A stretch of 64,000 nt of DNA from Forficula auricularia (Eukaryota; Arthropoda; Insecta; Dermaptera; Forficulidae). Shown piece after piece: positions 11,931 through 23,589 of this stretch; position 1 is the first letter of the stretch, and each line of letters opens with the position of its first letter. Position numbers and translations under genes: made by a program. The notes beneath the pieces were generated by a model. The model saw only the letters and a program-made list of their open reading frames with translations. It searched no databases and was not told the origin of the DNA. The stretch is taken from NCBI GenBank assembly GCA_024734495.1, contig JALMQS010000099.1:100593322-100657321 (forward strand), read 5' to 3'.

Positions 11931-12394
11931 TAAATAAATAAATAAAAAATGTCAACTGTCAAGTTTTTCTGTTAACAATTAACAAATTTTCGATATTTCA
12001 AAATTATTGGTACCCTTTCTATCCTGCACCCCCTCCCCTTCCGAGAGACGGCACTTACCTAGTGACCTATGGGCTAGTAGTAAAAAATAAAATGAACAAA
12101 ATTTGACCCACTTCTCAAAAAGGTTCGCCATCACTGTCATTAGCATTGTTTTCCACAGTTTCCTATGAGTGTACAAATGTACATATATTTACTAAATATT
12201 CTAAAGAGAATTAATTCTATCTGAAATCGGAAAATAATTATTTAAACAAATTGACCTGGTCTATTAAATAACATAATATATATGACTAAAGATTTCACCA
12301 TCTTTTTTTTGAAAATTGTTGGAAAGTTTTTCAAAAAATCAGCTCGGGTTAAAAACCAATGTATATTAAAAGAGAAAGAATTTAATTTTTAGGA

Positions 12395-12665
12395 CAAATT
12401 CTAGGATTTTAGTAAAAATATATTTATAATATTGCGATATCAGAGGGAATTCATCCCCTCAGGAGTCGAACCTGAGAACTAACATGCTTTATAAATTTGA
12501 TTTTGTCTCGAGGGTTGAGGTAACTCCCCGGAAAGCATGTTAGTTCTCAGCTTTGACTCCTGAGGGGATGAATCCCTTCTGATATCGCAATATAATAAAT
12601 ATATTTCTACTAAAATCCTAGAATTTGTCCTAAAAATTAAATTATTTCTCTTTTAATAATATATA
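12395..12665. repeat. Foldback with tRNA-like SINE arms
   Basis: The arms 12395-12485 and 12535-12665 are inverted copies. The left arm, read on the minus strand, contains AGGTTCGACTCC, a perfect tRNA B-box, followed by TGAGGGGATGAATTCC and TGATAT. Related SINE units lie at 45.8 and 46.2 kb (GGGTTCGATTCC, AAGGGGATGAACC, TCTGATAT). Two SINE copies in inverted orientation or a duplicated foldback would explain it. Confidence 0.7.
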
Positions 12666-13818
12666 CGTTTCATGGCTTATTTAGTCTATAATTAAAAACA
12701 AGTCCCTTTTAAATACTCACTCAAAAGAAAATTTAAGACGAGCTATATTTTTTCAATTTTAATTTTCAAAATCCCATTCAAAGTACAACATAAAACAGAG
12801 CTTAAAAAGAAATATTAAATATTTCAAAAAATACTTTTTTCCATTTGACTAGTAACATTTAATTCTCCACCAACATAGACAATTTTTTAATAATCAGTTC
12901 ACACAAAAGTTTATAATAATATACTTATATTTTTTTCTAAAATGAACGCTATCTTATCAAAGCTGAATGTGTTTGGCTGACCATTGAATTGAACTGAATA
13001 GAAAGCCCATCATATTGAACAACCCGTCTGCATATATATTTATAGATTCAAACCAAATATTTATCTCCTTTCTAAACGTCAATGATTAGTTCCTAATTTC
13101 TTCCGACAGTAGTAGTAGATGATATCCTCAGTTTGCTCATCTGCTCATTAACAGATGACCAAAGCCATATGATTAATCCCCAGACGAGTTTTAATTAGAA
13201 TTCGAGTTTTAATATCGAATTCCAATGATGGCCGTTGCTAATTGACAACATCAAAACCCAGGCAGCCCTGAATAAATAAGCCGCTCTCCCTTTTCCCGTC
13301 ACCAAGCCCTTTCACCATCACATTCGAGAGTAGTTGGACTAGAAATCACCCTCACAAAAAATGATTGAATGAAGAAGATCCATCAAAACAACACCTGCAA
13401 TAAAGGCCTCAGCTCTTTAAAAATGGGCAAATGTCATTTTAATTTATCCGAGAGGGAACAGCTGGACTTGCAGGAGAGTTAGCCATTAAAATGAGATTCT
13501 CGATTCATCAAATAAATGCAGCCAAAAACAACCATTGGGTTTAAAATAGGCCATACTCTTTAACCTTCTTAGAAATATTTACAATTTACTTATTTCGCTA
13601 ACAAGTTAGCCTTCAATTGTAGAAATAGTAAAAGTAGCCTGGTAAGTGCGGGCCGGACTCATATACTGAGGGTTCTGTATTTTCAATTTTTCAAAATATT
13701 TGAGATATCAAATTCATTAAGAGAGAATGAACAAATTGGTGAAATTTTTCATAAAGTGATTTAAATTTAGAAAAAAATTTAGTCTAAATTCTACTTAAAA
13801 AGATCTTTACAGAGATAC
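12666..13818. other. Non-repetitive-looking stretch, no gene seen
   Basis: The part from about 13080 to 13540 is less AT-rich, shows no repeat matches inside the window and no long frame. It contains homeodomain-type TTAATTAG words. It could be regulatory DNA, but this is only a guess from composition. Confidence 0.3.
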
Positions 13819-14248
13819 CTCATAGCTAGAGACCTGATTCCTATGCAATTGCATATTTTATTTGCTGCCACATACGACCCAGGGGATCAATTATCTATCC
13901 GAATAATGCATCTAGGATACTGTGGGTTAAATTTTATACTGCATATTTTTGCATATTTGAGTAATATTGCATAAAATTGCATATTTGAAGGATATTGAAT
14001 AAAATTGCATATTTCGAGGCAAATACAGATGTTTTAAAAGTAACTTTTCGGAGAAAGAAGGAAAAAAAGAAGAAATATATATAAAACAAGATGACACTAA
14101 TTTAAATTCGAAGAAAACAAAAATAGGCCTCAACGTCAAGAGTTTAGTGTTGAACTACCAAGTAAGAAGTTGGATTACAAAGGATGTAAACATAGCTACA
14201 AAATAGTTTTTAAGGAATTTGGTGTTGGTACTTGGTGAAACATTTTTA

Positions 14249-14521
14249 AAAATTATTGGATAAAAATACTTGGTAGGTTTCACATTAAGATATAAAAAAA
14301 TAAAACGAATTTATTTTTAGAGAATCTTTAATCTCGATATATATATTTCGGGTGACTAACCCATCTTCAGGAGATACAGAAAGTAACTTTCTGTATCTCC
14401 TGAAGATGGGTTAGTCACCCGAAATATATATATCGAGATTAAAGATTTTCTAAAAATAAATTCGTTTTATTTTTTTATATCTTAATGTGAAACCTACCAA
14501 GTATTTTTATCCAATAATTTT
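14249..14521. repeat. Near-perfect 136-bp-arm foldback (hammerhead family D)
   Basis: The arms 14249-14384 and 14386-14521 are almost exact inverted copies around a single central base at 14385. Each arm carries a hammerhead-like core reading away from the centre. The hairpin would be extremely stable, and the near identity of the arms suggests recent formation or gene conversion. It lies inside the hAT element, so it was inserted later or duplicated there. Confidence 0.9.
14394..14440 (+). ncRNA. Hammerhead-like ribozyme motif, family D
   Basis: Box I CTGAAGA at 14400-14406, one extra base, stem II GGGT (14408-14411) with ACCC (14417-14420), box II GAAA at 14421-14424, then an AT-only segment that can form a short stem III ending in ATC. 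The mirror copy lies on the minus strand of the left arm. The core fits CUGANGA/GAAA, but the extra nucleotide before stem II departs from the canonical fold. Confidence 0.45.
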
Positions 14522-15243
14522 ATAGCTACAAAACAACAACACACTCATTTTTATTTTTATTCAGTTGTACTTTGACTTGGCTAGATACTATACTCTACAC
14601 AAAAATGCCGAAAAGTTTGCAATCTTTTTCTTCCAAATTAAAAGTGGGGGGTTTAAATTTCCTTTAAATTCGCCCTCAATACGTTTGTGGATGTGGAACG
14701 ATTCTTTTTATAGTATAAATCAATTTTAAGTGACCGTAGACATAATAACCTGAAGATAATTTAGAAAAATATTTGTAAACATAAATTATTCACAATTACA
14801 ATCAAATTTTAATTGTTTTTGAGATCCTTTCTTAATTATTTATTTATTTTAATGGCCTTCGGGAACTATAGCTCATTTTAGCTATGAGTGTTTGTTTGTG
14901 TCTGTGTGTAAATTATTGTAGGGATCAGATTATAGCCGGTCAAATATTTGCATTATTTTATCAGTTTATTTGTACCTCAATAAGAAAAGCTTGTTAAAAT
15001 CAAAAACTAAAAGCAATATACATGTATTAGTTTCATAGGACGCCTTCAAATATATAGTCTTTTTGTCTTCAATTTTAATTTTTTAGTGAATAAAAAAATT
15101 TATTTTGCCATCTTTTAATGCATATATTTGCATATTTCAACTTATTCTGCATATTACTTGCATATTTCAACATTTTTAACTGCATATTTTATGGCATATT
15201 TTGGCAGTTTTCAATGCATAAAAATCCAGTCTCTACTCATAAC

Positions 15244-16378
15244 TTATAACTCTTGATAATTGAATATTTTTTTATTTTTTGTTCCACAAAAAATTCGACC
15301 TTCCCAAAATAATCATTAAACTAAAATTTAAATAATGTATGATTTTTGTTTTAGGTGAAAATCAATACAAATATCTAAAGTTCAAATTTTATCTTATTTA
15401 CAATATACAGTGCTCTGACAGAAAATTTTTTCGACACTAATAAAACACACATAAAAGGATAATTTTTATTTTTGGATGAAACAATAAAAACTTAAATATT
15501 CAAATATAAAGTCTTAAAAATTGAAGTACAATAAATTACAATAACTTAAAAAATTAAAAAAGTTAAAATGTCTTTGGTTAAATACCCCAAGTGACTTTAC
15601 CATAAACGCCCGTACTGTTACACTTTCTTATATTTATATAGATTAATTACTCATCAAATAAATAAATATTAAGAAAATAATTGTCGTTTTGCTTACTAAA
15701 TACATATATCAAAAATATCTCAATAACGGTCAAACTATTTTGATAATTTGTTTTAAACAATATTAAGGGTTTTAAAAGAGTTTAGAGTTATAAAGTGAAC
15801 ATAGTAAAGATGATATTTTTTATAAGATATTAAATATTTGAGGCGTAAGTAAATAGAACTTGTATAACCTATTAAGCAATATTCAAAGTTGAAAACCTCA
15901 TCCATTTCTGTTTAAACTATATTGCTTGGCTATAATTATGTGTGAATATATATTATAATCCCATGAAAGGGAATTTTTTAAGGACAAAGATTAAATCTTT
16001 AAATAAAATTTTTTTATCCGTGTTCTATGTATCAGATTGGTTTCATCTCAAAGGACAGCCATTGGCTCGGATGACTTTTTGGTTAATTCCCGAGGGGTTG
16101 GATACACTCCTTCGGATTTATAATAAAAATCATCACTAACAGCTTGGATTCAATTGAAAATATATAATCTCGAGATTTTCCCAATAGACTATTCGGCTTG
16201 AAGTCTGATTTAACGGGACCACTCGACCCCATTCTCTGAATGTTTCATATATTCTATCCCGAATAATTAACAAGCTAACAAAAAAAAAAAAAAGGCAAAG
16301 TAAAATTCATTATATTAGGTTTGAGTTGGTGGTGTTTCATCACCAACTCAAACGTAATATAATTGTTATAATGTTTCA
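15244..16378. other. AT-rich stretch, no gene seen
   Basis: Only short frames without resemblance. A short inverted repeat (GAGTTGGTGGTG / CACCAACTC) lies near 16322-16350. Confidence 0.4.
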
Positions 16379-16558
16379 ATATAAACTAGAGATGTTACGG
16401 ATGTGTGCTTACCGGGAGTCGGAGTTGGAGTAGAAGGGAGATTATTTAACTAACTGTTAATGACAGGCCTAATGAAATAATAGAAATATAATTCAGTTAT
16501 CAGTCTCTTTAGGCCTATTACGCACTGTCGGCTGGTCGCCGGAGACTTGGTCGTCGGA

Positions 16559-16685
16559 GACTGTGACTTTCTATAGTTTAAATCAGTGTTTACGCACTAG
16601 GTCTTCACGAACTGACGACTAGTCGTCGGAGACTTGGTCGACGGCGACTGTGACTTTCTATAGTTTAAATGAGTGTGTACGCACT
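16559..16685 (+). repeat. Harbinger subterminal direct repeats (87-bp spacing)
   Basis: A block of about 40 bp beginning GACTGTGACTTTCTATAG and ending TACGCACT occurs at 16559-16598 and again at 16646-16685. GTCGNCGG-GACTTGGTC words repeat alongside it. These are probably transposase-binding sites. Confidence 0.8.
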
Positions 16686-16904
16686 TGGTTGCCGGTCGCC
16701 CGGGTGATTATGCGAGTCGCCGCGCAGTGGCGACGCACAAGCGACTGCTGATTGCCAAAGAAACGGGAAAATAAGGACAATATTTTTATTCAAATAATTT
16801 TTATTTTATTTTTCATAAAATATAGTCCTTATTTTCCCGATACCATATTTAATAATTTATTCAATGGACATAACTAATCAAAATATAATTCTATCCAATT
16901 TATT

Positions 16905-17616
16905 TACAGGTCAAACACTTCAAAAAAGTGGAAAAATATAAGAAGCTGTTTTGCTAGAGAAACACGAAGACTTAAAAATATAAAAAGCGGCTCTGCTCTT
17001 TCTCATAAATCTCCTTATATTTATTACAAACAGCTCATATTGTTTTTGAAGTATACTGTTGTTAATTCGAAGACAGAGAGTAGCATTGCAGAAGAAGATC
17101 GACAATTGATCAAGAACACTTAGGACCATACTCGAGACAAAATATAACCGGAAGAAATAAAAAATTTCAGATGATGGCACAAGAGAATTATTGTACTCTT
17201 TAAACAAATGTATTGATACGCGTAACAAAAACGAGGATCCTTTGGAACGTGATGAGGATTGAATGTTCCTGATGTCTCATGTTTCATCTTCTTTCAGGAA
17301 AATTCCCGAGCATAGAAAGGTATCTGTAAAAATTGAATTAATTATTATAATCGATTCTTTCGGTACCTCTACTCCAAATACTACATATCCAAACACAATG
17401 TGGCGAAATTATAATGAGTATGAGCGTGGTTACTTCACACCAGAAGGCGGATCTTCTATTTGTGCTGCACCAAGTCAACAATCACGATTACGCCCTGAAG
17501 CACAAAATTACCATATGCCAACTTCAGCTCAACCATCATATGAACGCCCAGAGTCGCGGATTTCTACTGCAACTTCAAGTGGCTCTCAAGATTCTGATAT
17601 TTTTGATTTATTTTGA
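16905..17616 (+). pseudogene. Harbinger MADF-BESS accessory protein, broken
   Basis: Harbinger elements carry a second gene for a Myb/SANT- or MADF-type DNA-binding partner that helps bring the transposase to the nucleus and to the ends (known for the superfamily). Here the early part translates in several frames to KSGSALSHKSPYIYYKQL, a MADF domain signature. The later open part (17263-17616, 117 codons) begins with a BESS-like segment, FLMSHVSSSFRKIPEHRKVS, followed by a low-complexity Ser/Pro/Gln tail ending DSDIFDLF. Frameshifts and stops separate the two. A TTTACAG acceptor-like site precedes the MADF part at 16905-16911. The opposite-strand frame at 16920-17228 is a shadow. Confidence 0.75.
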
Positions 17617-17744
17617 ATTTTCATTTTTTTTTGTACTACATAATTGGTATTAAATACCTAGTTAATATGGTATTACATTAATTTAACAAATAAAAAAATT
17701 CTTCTTAGTTCAATATTTTGGTTTATTTAATTATGTTATGACCT

Positions 17745-18064
17745 CACTGTTATAAATAGCTTTTCTTCCGGAGAAATACAGGGTCGCATATTAGTATCTC
17801 TCCCAGTTATGTGTGATTTCAGAAGACACAATAGTTCATCAAACGAAATCACGGACATTCTTGCGTAATTAAAAAATGTACATGGGTACTTTCTAACCTT
17901 TCATAAAATATTTTAAACATTCTTTTTATTCTCCGTTCTTGCAACAAGGGATGTATCCAATACTCTTTTGCTTTTCTTTTCATTTTTTTCTCTTTATAAT
18001 TACGTAGTAACGCTACTATTGCAACTTCTTGGGCGTCCATTCTGCACGAATGTACAAGAAACAC
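17745..18064 (-). pseudogene. Harbinger transposase N-terminal fragment, frameshifted
   Basis: The open part 17849-18064 contains MDAQEVAIVALLRNYKEK and EYWIHPLLQER, the conserved N-terminus of Harbinger nucleases (W-HP-L-R). The reading continues in another frame after the A-run at 17871-17876 with ARMSVISFDELLCLLKSH and a PEEKLF segment, also canonical. The DDE catalytic domain is missing: the element jumps straight to the 3' side of the MADF gene, showing an internal deletion. It cannot encode an active enzyme. The neighbouring MADF gene points the other way, tail to tail. Confidence 0.8.
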
Positions 18065-18369
18065 TACCTAAGGAAACGTTCACAGTACGACCGGACCAAA
18101 ATTCCTATTAAAATTTTTTTTATCTAAATTGAGTCGCTCGGCTTGGTCTCTCGCCTAGTTGCCTATGTTTTTTGGTCGCCGAGAGACCAAGTCGCCGTCG
18201 ACCAGTCGACAGTGCGTAATAGGCCTTAATCAGTCAAATATAAATAATAATACACATAGGTAAGTGACATGCAACAATAGATAAATATGCTTGCGTAGGG
18301 ATTCCCCGGGCGACAAGTCAAAACTTGTAGGTGCGCGCTCTGGCTGGCCGCGGTCGAATCTTTCGATCT

Positions 18370-18829
18370 CGGGGCGTCATTAAATTAAGTGAGGTGTTTA
18401 GGGGAGGAGAGAGTCGAGCCCAATCTCATCCAATCTCACGTGGGGGAGAGGGGGTATTCAGCAAATATCACGTATTTTTTTCCGCAAGAAACAGTGTAAA
18501 ATTACGACAAACTGGTTGAAATTACTAAGTTAAACATGTTTCCCCACTAAAATATGGTTACGAATTTTAGTAATTCCTATTTAAGTATTTTATTGTTCGA
18601 TTTTTCTTACTGTAATTCTAGACTACCTTCTTAATAATCTTAAAAATACTAGTCTTAACTAGTCTTAAATAAAAATAATTAAGAAAGTTATGTTTTTTAA
18701 ATAAAACCAACACGATCAAGCAGAGATAACGTATTTACACTAAAAATACTCATTTTTAAAAATCTCACTTGGGATTAGGGGGAGGGTCGAAAAATGGCCA
18801 AAATCGCCTCATGTAATTTAGGGACGCCC
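18370..18829. mobile_element. MITE with GGGCGTC termini inside the hAT copy
   Basis: Left end GGGGCGTCATTAAATTAAGTGAGG and right end, reverse complemented, GGGCGTCCCTAAATTACATGAGG are inverted (shown in part). The hAT copy at 6.05 kb lacks this insert between GATC and TTCGTTATAAG. TCT flanks both sides, a possible 3-bp duplication. Ends resemble the GGGGCCGT MITE at 6182-7413, so the two may be distant relatives. Confidence 0.6.
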
Positions 18830-19169
18830 TCTTATAACCTCCGATTCAAAATTGTCGGAGCCGGAGGTGTAAAATAAATCGGAAGTTCCGACCTTTCGGA
18901 GTCGGAGTCGAAGATCCGTAACATCTCTAATATAAACCAAACAACAAGTTCCCTAAGTTTTAAAGAAAAATTCCTTTCAGAGAAGTGTAGATCAATCACC
19001 CACTAACAATAATAAAATGAAGCTCGTACTTCCATCGAAGACAGATTAAAAATTAATTTATATTTACTAAAGATATTTATTTATAAGAATTCTCGAAAAA
19101 TCTTGAATTTGTCTTATTTAATTCTTTATCCTAAAAAAATTTGCAGCAAGAGCCCCTTCTTCTTCCCCT

Positions 19170-19400
19170 TCATTATATAATAAAAGGCTGACATTAGAAT
19201 AGCGCTGGAATTGTAATCCAATTGCAACCCTTGAGTGACTGAAGCCCTCTTAACAATCCTCTCTGAGTGTTTGCGATTCAACTACCCAACTTAATTACAA
19301 ACAGAGAAGAGCAGGTAAGCTTTGGCATGTTAAAGGAGTTGGATGTGTTAATCGCTCAGTCTTTCCTTAAGGACCAGCTAGAATGTTCAATGGGGCCTTA
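19170..19400 (+). repeat. Duplicated segment D, copy 1 (splice-donor-like)
   Basis: About 215 bp strongly similar to 53825-54040, same strand. It has a TATAATAAAAGG-like start, a conserved CCCTTGAGTGACTGAAGCCC core, CTACCCAACTTAATTACAAA, and AGAGCAGGTAAGC, which looks like a 5' splice site and is kept in both copies. It could be a first-exon/promoter module or an unclassified repeat. Confidence 0.6.
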
Positions 19401-22265
19401 ATTAAAGAAAAAAGAGAGCCTCTTCTCTCATTCTCACTTGATCGTATTTTATTCAATAATAACCAATAATCTAGCTTTAAAAAAATATTTTTTAAATAGG
19501 TACTAATCACTCTTTCTGAAGTGCACCCTATCATGTTTCTTTTGACCATCGATATAAATTTAATTTTTTCTGCTCTTTTTGAAGAGATTCAAAAAAAGTA
19601 AAATATATGTAAGTAGGGGAGACCGGGTCTAGTTGATACAGGGTCAAGTTGATACAGGCTAAAACACTTCCTAATGCGTAGACGCAGACAAGTGGCGACT
19701 GGCTTGGCTAGACAACCGTTTGGTACTCTGCAATCGTGATCACTTGGAGGAGGTTGCTTCGTTTTGTTAGTTGTGAACTAAAAACTGTTTTTAATCGTCG
19801 AAAGTAAATTTTCACTACTGTTTTTCAACTATTATTATATGGTAAGTTATATATATATATATATAATTGCTTTCTCGAAAACGGCTCTAAAGATTTGAAT
19901 GAAATTCACGGGTTATGGTATTTTTGGGTTGACAATTCGATCTGTCACGGTCTCATTTTCGGCTAAGTTGTTTTTGATGGGTTATTTGTTAATTGCAATA
20001 ATTAATCACAGGCTGTAGTCTCGATAAAAATGTATAATTAGATTTTTATTCAATTTCCTTTTAAAAATTAATTGGTTTTTAAATTTTAAATACCACTAAT
20101 AAATCATTACAAATATTATTATATATTAAAATTAGGCAAATTTAATTAATTAGATAACTGATTCAAAAATTGTCATTTAAATAAAAAATTAATTACACGT
20201 AGATATTGAAGATGGGGAGGTAGAATTTAATGCTGAATTGATGGAAAGGCTGCCCAAAGATAAAGAAAACTACTGATTACATTGGATTGAATTAGTATTG
20301 ATTTTTTGACGTTTCGATTATTATTGGTAACAATTGCTGAAAACATGGAAGAACCAATTTAATACCAGGTCTCACTTTTGGGAAAAAATATTTTAATAAC
20401 TTTTTAAATTAAACTCAGGTGGTTGAATCAAAATAAAACAAATGGTTGATTAAATAAAAAACAAACACATGCATTACCGAGCATCGCTCGGTGTTCAAGG
20501 TACTATTACCTATAGTTAAAAGCTTTATATTCCAGATACCAACATTATTGATTCAACTGGCTAGTCTGGATATTGTTAACAACTAAAGCCTTATTTATTT
20601 ATTCCTATAAATTCTAGAGATTGGAACTCTCTCTTGTCTTTCCAGAGACATTTAACATCCGCTCATTCAAGACTCGCTCCACAGCTACCTTCTACTTTAA
20701 CCCAATCCCTAAAATTTCTTTTTCATGATGCAAGGTTTCATCCTGGACTACAGTAGTCCGATCATTTTGATAAAGCATCTTCTTGCATTTATATCTTTAT
20801 CTTAATATAAATATTTTTTTTAACTTTAATTTACTCATATAGTCTTAATGAAACGATAAGTTCTGAAAAATCTCGAAATCGTATTTTTCGAGAAATATAA
20901 TAATATTTCGATTATATTACATAATATATTTTTATGATGTGATACAGGGAATAAAAATAAAATTATATAATCATTCAAAGGGTAAGCATGCGTATGGTAT
21001 AGTCATGTGAACAAGCCATGGCATTAATGATTTCAATTGAATTTCAACTTCTTGGATATTTGAAAAGTAATTTTGGAAGCTTATTAGAATTAAATAGAGA
21101 GATGGGATAAGGAAAGCTTGCTTCATTTCCCAATTACCTGCACTTAGGATTTAGGGGATGTTGGCGAAGTAATTCCTTTGATGAATCCAAACAACAAAAC
21201 AGCAAGAATAAATTCTTTGAAATCAGAGTACCTCTTTCATTTATTGAATTTGAATTAGGACCCTCTTTTAATTATTTTAATTGAACTAAAGCCAAGCCAT
21301 TGGCTAATTATTTGTTTGGTATTAAGTTATTGCACGAGCATGTAGCCCTTGAAAACCGTTTCCCGTTTTTCGAAGGCATTCCGTTGATCTTAAGGAAATT
21401 AGTTTTGCATAAAGGCTCAAATGGAGGAGTTCACTTACCTATAATCGGAGGGTGAGCGAGAAATCGAAAATTCGTATATTCGGAGAGAGCATGGAGTTTA
21501 TAAAAAATATTCCCAGGCCTAATATCGGATTTGATGCTCAAAAATGAGAAAGAACTAAGCAGCAGGCTTTACTAAATTTTTTTACAAATGTCCCCGGAGT
21601 TTCATTCAAAGAGAAAATGCTATTGGAATGATAATATTAATGCTGAAACAAAATCTGGTGTTTGTAAGCTTGGTTTTCTATTCAGGCCGCGACGATATTT
21701 GAAGGCACTCAATTTATTATACTATAGCTATAAGGCTCAAATTAGGCCCTGTGTCCGATATGGCTGAAAGTTTCCAAAAATTGTATCGACTATCTGAATG
21801 TTATTCAAAGTCTTGTAAGAAAACTATAAAAACAGATTCAGAATTAATGTACCTTATTTATCTACCTAAGTTCAAGGGTTCTCCAAATTCTTTAGTTCCG
21901 AGGACAACTTTGACAGATTCTCAAAAACACGGGAACTGAATCTTATAGAAAATACCTTTTTTAATAATGTGAAATGTTATAATAAATGAGAAAATTTTTA
22001 TTGTATCTGGGGCAGCCAAGTTCGATTCGAGCGGGGATGTGTGCACTGCCAGACTACCCTTTACAGGAAAAAAACATTTTACTTCGTAATGGAAACCTCT
22101 ACATAGCTTTTTTTCCAGAATACTCGTCCATAAGCTTAACTAAATTACAAAATTTCATATTTCTACTGTTTATACCATCCAAGTTACAAGAAGCCAAAGA
22201 TAGGGTTTTTCGTCACTCACTCATCACTGACTGACTTATCAAAATTCTAGAGTACTTCCGCTAAC
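19401..22265. other. AT-rich intergenic stretch, no gene seen
   Basis: Around 19616-19660 there is GACCGGGTCTAGTTGATAC and GGGTCAAGTTGATACAGG, the kind of GTCAAGTTGA-rich sequence found at ends of some DNA transposons; no partner end was found. GCATCGCTCGGTG at about 20481 recurs near 29041. Short frames at 21751-21939 and 21986-22234 resemble nothing known. Confidence 0.4.
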
Positions 22266-22835
22266 CCTAGAATGCTGAAATTTGGCAGGCAGGTAGAGTT
22301 TGGGGTACAATTAATGGAATAAATCCAAAAATCGAAACTTTCCCTTCTTCAGGACCTAAAATGAAGGGGTGAAAGTTATAGACTTAATTAACATATACTA
22401 AAAATTCAATGAACCTAGAATGCTGAAATTTGGCATACTGGTATAACTTGACACATTAATAAAGGAGGAAATTGAAAAATCGAAACTTTTCCTTCTTCAA
22501 GGCCCGAAATGAAGGGGTGAAAGTTATAGGCTTAATTAACATAAACTAAAAATTCAATGAACCTAGAATGCTGAAATTTGGCATACTGGTAAAGCTTGAC
22601 ACATTAATAAAGGACGAAATTGAAAAATCGAAACTTTTCCTTCTTCAAGGCCCGAAATGAAGGGGTGAAAGTTATAGGCTTAATTAACATAAACTAAAAA
22701 TTCAATGAACCTAGAATGCTGAAATTTGGCATACTGGTAAAGCTTGACACATTAATAAAGGACGAAATTGAAAAATCGAAACTTTTCCTTCTTCAGGGCC
22801 CGAAATGAAGGGGTTAAATTTATAGGATAAATCCA
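22266..22835 (+). repeat. 148-bp tandem minisatellite, four units
   Basis: CCTAGAATGCTGAAATTTGG begins units at 22266, 22414, 22562 and 22710, an exact 148-bp period. The first unit is diverged and the last three nearly identical, so the array grew recently from one end. Each unit carries AAATCGAAACTT, CCTTCTTCA and AATGAAGGGGTGAAAGTTATA landmarks. No coding potential. Confidence 0.95.
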
Positions 22836-22854
22836 ACTTACAAAAAGAAGTGAA

Positions 22855-23432
22855 ATCTCAACAAAAACACTTGTGTAAAAAAGGCCAAGTTCGATTAATA
22901 AAATCCGTTTGCCAAAAAAGTAGTGAGATCTAATGTGCTGCCAAGTTCAACATCATCAATTTATTAAATGAGTCGAGAATACATTAGTAACTTCAATTAA
23001 AACGCATGTTTTTCATTTCACATGTCCCTCTATATTTTTTATTGATTTCACATTTTTAGTTGAAATTATTTTCATAAAACTTGGCTTTTACGCATTATTA
23101 TGTATGTCACGAGTTACTAGTTACCATATCATGGGATCTTAATAAGAGGGAGTGGTGGAGGCCCTATCAAACAATAATAATAATAATTTAATGCTTAAAA
23201 GCCAAGTTTTATGAAAATAATTTCAACTAAAAATGTGAAATCAATAAAAAATATAGAGGGACATGTGAAATGAAAAACATGCGTTTTAATTGAAGTTACT
23301 AATATATTCTCGACTCATTTAATAAATTGATGATGTTGAACTTGGCAGCACATTAGATCTCACTACTTTTTTGGCAAACGGATTTTATTAATCGAACTTG
23401 GCCTTTTTTTACACAAGTGTTTTTGTTGAGAT
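22855..23432. repeat. Foldback element, about 240-bp arms
   Basis: Arms 22855-23098 and 23198-23432 are near-perfect inverted copies, with about 100 bp between them. Outer ends read ATCTCAACAAAAACACTTG, inner ends end in CTTGGCTTTTA. No ORF is present. It abuts the minisatellite. Flanking bases give no clear target duplication. Confidence 0.85.
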
Positions 23433-23589
23433 AAAAGTAATTATATTCCGAAACTAGAAAAAATGTTATTGTCTATATATAAATCATATAATCGTTTGTT
23501 TGGCTAGCTTTGGTATGTATGATTTTTCTATATCCAATCGGTAATTGCCCACATGAGAAATAGCAGATAATATTAAATTGAAAGTTTTT

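Larger units (their letters stand above)
13827..15235. mobile_element. Non-autonomous hAT element with GCATATTT repeats
   Basis: The left end TAGAGACCTGATTCC and the right end (reverse complement TAGAGACTGGATTTTTATGCA, given in part) are inverted. The flanking octamers CTCATAGC (13819-13826) and CTCATAAC (15236-15243) match at 7 of 8 positions, the duplication size of hAT elements. Both ends are packed with GCATATTT words, likely subterminal transposase-binding repeats (inference). No transposase ORF remains. A foldback with hammerhead-like motifs (14249-14521) sits inside. Confidence 0.75.
16512..18225. mobile_element. PIF/Harbinger DNA transposon, decayed
   Basis: Terminal inverted repeats start GGCCTATTACGCACTGTCG at both ends and continue imperfectly for about 40 bp. 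A TTA lies outside each end (16509-16511, 18226-18228), while the related hAT copy at 7441-7462 has the same site with one TTA and no insert. Inside are the two gene types expected of this superfamily, facing each other: a MADF-BESS accessory gene on the plus strand and the start of a nuclease transposase on the minus strand. Both are broken, and most of the transposase is deleted. Confidence 0.9.
16387..18929. mobile_element. hAT element (copy 2) hosting Harbinger and MITE insertions
   Basis: Termini TAGAGATGTTACGGAT at 16387 and ATC-CGTAACATCTCTA ending at 18929 are inverted repeats. A perfect 8-bp target duplication ATATAAAC flanks them (16379-16386 and 18930-18937), the hallmark of hAT. 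Without the Harbinger and MITE insertions only about 370 bp would remain, and no transposase is visible, so it is non-autonomous. Copy 1 at 6046-7630 shows its uninterrupted structure. Confidence 0.85.

Noticed and set aside
16920..17228. 102-codon minus-strand gene
   Set aside because: It is antisense to the MADF relic, whose plus-strand translation carries the conserved motif.
17263..17616. Host MADF-BESS gene exon
   Set aside because: It lies between Harbinger termini with TTA duplications, beside a Harbinger transposase fragment, and its MADF part is broken.
19170..19330. U6 or U1 snRNA gene suggested by ACAGAGAAGA and GTAAGC-like words
   Set aside because: The rest of the sequence does not match the snRNA secondary structure or conserved blocks.
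22266..22835. CRISPR array
   Set aside because: The period is 148 bp with no unique spacers and the genome is eukaryotic; it is a minisatellite.
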